The position numbers were made by a program, and so were the translations under genes. Below the pieces are notes generated by a model. That model was not told the origin of the DNA, did no database searches, and worked only from the letters and a program-made list of their open reading frames with translations. This document shows, piece by piece, positions 61,387 through 64,000 of a DNA stretch of 64,000 nucleotides; within the stretch, counting starts at the first letter, position 1; every line of letters starts with the position of its first letter. The stretch lies in the NCBI RefSeq assembly GCF_002943425.1, contig NZ_PTRA01000001.1, positions 3,224,001 to 3,288,000 on the forward strand. Reading direction: 5' to 3'. Source of the DNA: Siphonobacter curvatus (GTDB lineage: Bacteria; Bacteroidota; Bacteroidia; Cytophagales; Spirosomataceae).

Positions 61387-62913
61387 ATGAAAAAATACTA
61401 CCTGACCCTCTTGCTGGCGACTTCGCTTTTCTCGTCGAACGCCCAAAGCCTCTACGAACCCGCCGTATTTACCGATGCCCAGCGTTTGGGAAAAATCCGG
61501 CAGGCCCTCCCCGCCGTTGAAAAACTGGTGGAAGAAGAATTCAAGAAAAATAAATTTCCGGGGCTGGCTTACGGCATCATCGTGGACGGGGAACTCCTGC
61601 ATACCAAAAGTTTTGGGTATACCGACATCGCCCGCAAGACGCCCGCCAGCGAAAAATCGCTCTTCCGGATTGCGTCCATGAGCAAGAGTGTAACCGCGAT
61701 GGCGATTCTCAAGCTACGCGATGAAGGCAAACTTCGCCTCGACGATCCCGTGCAACAGTACATTCCGGAACTCAAGAAAACCCCGGCTCTGACGGTTGAT
61801 GCCCCGCTCATTACCATTCGGCATCTGCTGACGCACGCGGCGGGCTTTCCCGAAGACAATCCCTGGGGGGACCGTCAACTCGCCATTTCGGATATGACTT
61901 TTCTGAAAATGCTCAACAAGGGCGTCAGTCTTTCCAATCCGCCGGGTATTGCTTACGAGTACAGCAACATGGGTTTTGCCATGCTGGGTCGCATTATTAC
62001 CGTGGTCAGCAAAATGCCCTATCAAACCTACATTGACCAGAACATTTTCAAGCCGCTGGGCATGACGCAGACCTTCTGGGAATATGCAAAAGTACCAGCT
62101 GACTTACTGGCTCACGGGTACCGCTGGGAAAATGAAAAATGGTCCGAAGAAAAGCTCTTGCACGATGGAGCCTACGGAGCCATGGGCGGTTTGATCACTT
62201 CCATTGAAGATTTCAGTAAGTATATGGCCTTTCATCAGGCTGCCTGGCCGCCTCGTAGTGAAGCAGGCTCTGGCCCAATTAGCCGGAGTTCAGTACGCGA
62301 AATGCACCAGCCCGCTAATTTTGCCAGTCTTGTTACCAATACGAAGGCCGACGGTAAGCCCTACAGCATCGCTACGGCTTACGCGTATGGCTTACGTTGG
62401 ACCAAAGATTCGGACGATATTATGACGGTCGGACACAGCGGAGGCCTACCCGGCTTCGGCAGTAACTGGCGGATTTTGCCCGAGTATGGCATTGGTGTGG
62501 TGAGTTACATGAACCTCACGTATGCCAACGCCAACGCCCTCAACACGAAGATCATTGACCTGCTTCGGGTACAGGCCGATTTTCACAAGCGACAACTGCC
62601 CGTATCGAAAGTACTGGCTCAACGTAAAGAGGAAATCATCAAGGTTTTGCGGGACTGGAATCGGGCCAATCAATACCCCATTTTTGCGGAGAATTTCTTC
62701 CCCGATCATTCACAGGCCATCCGCAAGAAAGCCTCGGATGAACTCTTTGCCCGAATCGGCAAGATTGTAAGGGTGGGCGAACTGGTTCCAGAAAACCAGC
62801 TGCGGGGAGCTTTTATCATGGAAGGTGAAAAAGGAAAAGTACAGGTCTATTTCACACTTTCGCCGGAGAAACCCGCCCTGATTCAACAACTGGATCTGCG
62901 GGAAATACAGTAA
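61387..62913 (+). CDS. Secreted serine hydrolase, class C beta-lactamase/DD-peptidase fold
   Basis: A 508-residue exported protein. The signal peptide is MKKYYLTLLLATSLFSSNAQ. The penicillin-recognising fold has Ser97-Met-Ser-Lys100 (SxxK), then YSN in YEYSNMGFAMLG as the second motif, and GHSGGLPGFG as the third (HxG variant). The His-Ser-Gly variant is typical of esterase- and D-aminopeptidase-like members of family S12 rather than true resistance enzymes. The C-terminal extension (about 400-508) is helical, then beta. It is likely a periplasmic or secreted esterase, peptidase or amidase of unknown substrate, divergent from the second susCD pair. An operon partner is not obvious; the aldo/keto reductase follows after 110 bp. 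Confidence 0.9.
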   Translation: MKKYYLTLLLATSLFSSNAQSLYEPAVFTDAQRLGKIRQALPAVEKLVEEEFKKNKFPGLAYGIIVDGELLHTKSFGYTDIARKTPASEKSLFRIASMSKSVTAMAILKLRDEGKLRLDDPVQQYIPELKKTPALTVDAPLITIRHLLTHAAGFPEDNPWGDRQLAISDMTFLKMLNKGVSLSNPPGIAYEYSNMGFAMLGRIITVVSKMPYQTYIDQNIFKPLGMTQTFWEYAKVPADLLAHGYRWENEKWSEEKLLHDGAYGAMGGLITSIEDFSKYMAFHQAAWPPRSEAGSGPISRSSVREMHQPANFASLVTNTKADGKPYSIATAYAYGLRWTKDSDDIMTVGHSGGLPGFGSNWRILPEYGIGVVSYMNLTYANANALNTKIIDLLRVQADFHKRQLPVSKVLAQRKEEIIKVLRDWNRANQYPIFAENFFPDHSQAIRKKASDELFARIGKIVRVGELVPENQLRGAFIMEGEKGKVQVYFTLSPEKPALIQQLDLREIQ

Positions 62914-63023
62914 ACGCAGCTAAACCGATGCCGGGCTTGCTTAGTTCTAGTACTCGAATCGCCAGGAAGTAATTCCAGGCATTATTCTTTGATCAATTCC
63001 TTATTTTAACACTTGTACGAATC

Positions 63024-64000
63024 ATGGAATATAGAGCATTAGGTGAATCAGGAGTAAAAGCTTCCGCCATTACGTTTGGAGCCTGGGCCATTGGCGGCTG
63101 GATGTGGGGCGGAGCCGACCGCAAAGAAGCCGTTGAAGCCATTCGAGCCTCCATTGGCGAGGGCGTTTCTTCGATTGATACGGCACCCATTTACGGTCAA
63201 GGCGTTAGTGAAGACATTGTGGGCGAAGCTCTGGCGGGCATTTCCCGTGATCAAGTACAGATCCTGACCAAGTTTGGAATGCGTTGGGATGTGCAGAAAG
63301 GCGATTTTGCCTTCCATACCAAAGACAACGACGGGCAGGAACTGGACATTTACAAATACGCTTCCCGCGATAGTATCATTGAAGAATGTGAAAATAGTCT
63401 GCGTCGCCTGCGTACCGACTATATTGATCTGTACCAAATCCATTGGCCCGACATCACTACACCGATAGACGAGACTATGGAAGCGTTGCAAACGCTGCTC
63501 CAGCAAGGTAAAATCCGGGCGGCGGGGGTTTGTAATTATTCGCTGGACCAGATGAAAGAAGCGAATCAAACGCTTAAGCTGGCTTCCAATCAGGTACCGT
63601 ACAGCATGGTAGAGCGGACGATTGAAAAAGACGTTGTTCCGTACGCCATCGAAACGCAGACGGCCATCATTGCGTATAGTCCTTTGCAACGGGGTATTCT
63701 GACGGGGAAAATCAAACCCGGTCATACCTTTGCCGAAGGAGATCACCGCCCCACTACGAAGTTCTATAAGCCAGAAAATATTGAACGAATCAATGCTTTT
63801 CTGGATAAAATTCGTCCAATAGCCGATGAAAAACAGGCGACACTCTCGCAACTAGTCATTCGCTGGACGATTGATCAGCCCGGTATCACCGTAGCCCTTG
63901 TGGGAGCCCGGAACGCGGAACAGGCCGTTCAGAACGCTCGAGCCGCTCAGATTCAACTTTCGAGCGAGGAAATGAATCAAATTAATACGTCGCTTTCCGA
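63024..64000 (+). CDS. Aldo/keto reductase, cut by the window edge
   Basis: The frame opens at ATG 63024 (MEYRALGESGVKASAITFG) and runs to the end of the window without a stop, so the 3' end is missing; about 325 residues are visible. The TIM-barrel AKR motifs are present: SSIDTAPIYGQG (catalytic Asp and Tyr), LTKFGMRW (Lys), YQIHWPD (His), GVCNYS, YSPLQRGILTGK and the cofactor-binding VALVGARNAEQAVQNA. The full enzyme is normally about 330 residues, so only a few codons are lost. The substrate is unknown. It is in the same direction as the serine hydrolase. Confidence 0.93.
   Translation, partial: MEYRALGESGVKASAITFGAWAIGGWMWGGADRKEAVEAIRASIGEGVSSIDTAPIYGQGVSEDIVGEALAGISRDQVQILTKFGMRWDVQKGDFAFHTKDNDGQELDIYKYASRDSIIEECENSLRRLRTDYIDLYQIHWPDITTPIDETMEALQTLLQQGKIRAAGVCNYSLDQMKEANQTLKLASNQVPYSMVERTIEKDVVPYAIETQTAIIAYSPLQRGILTGKIKPGHTFAEGDHRPTTKFYKPENIERINAFLDKIRPIADEKQATLSQLVIRWTIDQPGITVALVGARNAEQAVQNARAAQIQLSSEEMNQINTSLS

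Noticed and set aside
61387-62913. The serine hydrolase as an antibiotic-resistance beta-lactamase.
   Set aside because: Its third motif is His-Ser-Gly, common in esterases and peptidases of the S12 fold, and its long C-terminal extension is not typical of AmpC.
63048-63851. A 267-residue minus-strand frame at the right edge.
   Set aside because: It is the shadow of the aldo/keto reductase, whose motifs are intact on the plus strand.
1-64000. CRISPR arrays, tRNA or rRNA genes, prophage and insertion-sequence transposases.
   Set aside because: No regularly spaced repeats, T-arm-like signatures, phage genes or transposase motifs were seen on either strand.

Overview
The window looks like a chromosomal segment of a Bacteroidota bacterium, most likely order Cytophagales and close to Spirosomataceae. 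The support is two SusC/SusD pairs, Bacteroidota-type promoters (TTG or TTTG, a spacer of about 17-22, then TAnnTTTG), almost no Shine-Dalgarno sequences, an E2 with two lipoyl domains, DUF2141 and Y_Y_Y-domain proteins, and about 50% GC. No tRNA, rRNA, CRISPR array, prophage or transposase gene was seen. The genus is inference.

Layout. 1-2.9 kb: a small unknown protein, ferritin and a stand-alone mraY. 2.9-14.9 kb: a polysaccharide utilisation locus. A membrane-anchored Y_Y_Y/LuxR regulator is divergent from susC-susD, followed by a GH144 endo-beta-1,2-glucanase lipoprotein and a GH3 beta-glucosidase, so beta-1,2-glucan is the predicted substrate. 15.3-24.6 kb: a secreted M28 peptidase, a three-subunit PaoABC-like molybdenum aldehyde oxidoreductase, an M19 dipeptidase and a CrtI/CrtD-type carotenoid desaturase. 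25-29.4 kb: sucA-sucB of the 2-oxoglutarate dehydrogenase complex. 29.6-39 kb: GDPD lipoprotein, MBL-fold hydrolase, mutS, a two-gene putative metal-handling unit, ribD, aroE, a DedA protein and a ComA-like phosphosulfolactate synthase. 39.3-43.8 kb: a TetR regulator with an epimerase, a low-complexity lipoprotein, a candidate structured small RNA, a DUF2141 protein and prmA. 44-55.9 kb: a 1712-residue exported protein of unknown function, a helical unknown, an SDR, an ElaA acetyltransferase, a calcineurin-like phosphoesterase with a small partner, an outer-membrane barrel and an HD hydrolase. 56-64 kb: a second, enzyme-free SusC/SusD pair, a serine beta-lactamase-fold hydrolase and an aldo/keto reductase that runs off the right edge.

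The least explained content is non-coding. Two homologous intergenic elements of about 410 bp (12121-12531 and 17126-17540) share a foldable core and end in inverted repeats. A 125-nt candidate small RNA (42375-42499) has a nested hairpin capped by a GNRA-type tetraloop, its own -7 box and a strong terminator. Three ATGATGT repeats sit on one DNA face upstream of susC, a perfect palindrome overlaps the promoter of the putative metal operon, and GCGAT(A/C) repeats lie upstream of both secreted peptidase genes. Most genes end in clear hairpin terminators, many shared by convergent neighbours.

All family calls come from reading translated sequences and remembered family motifs; no database search was possible.
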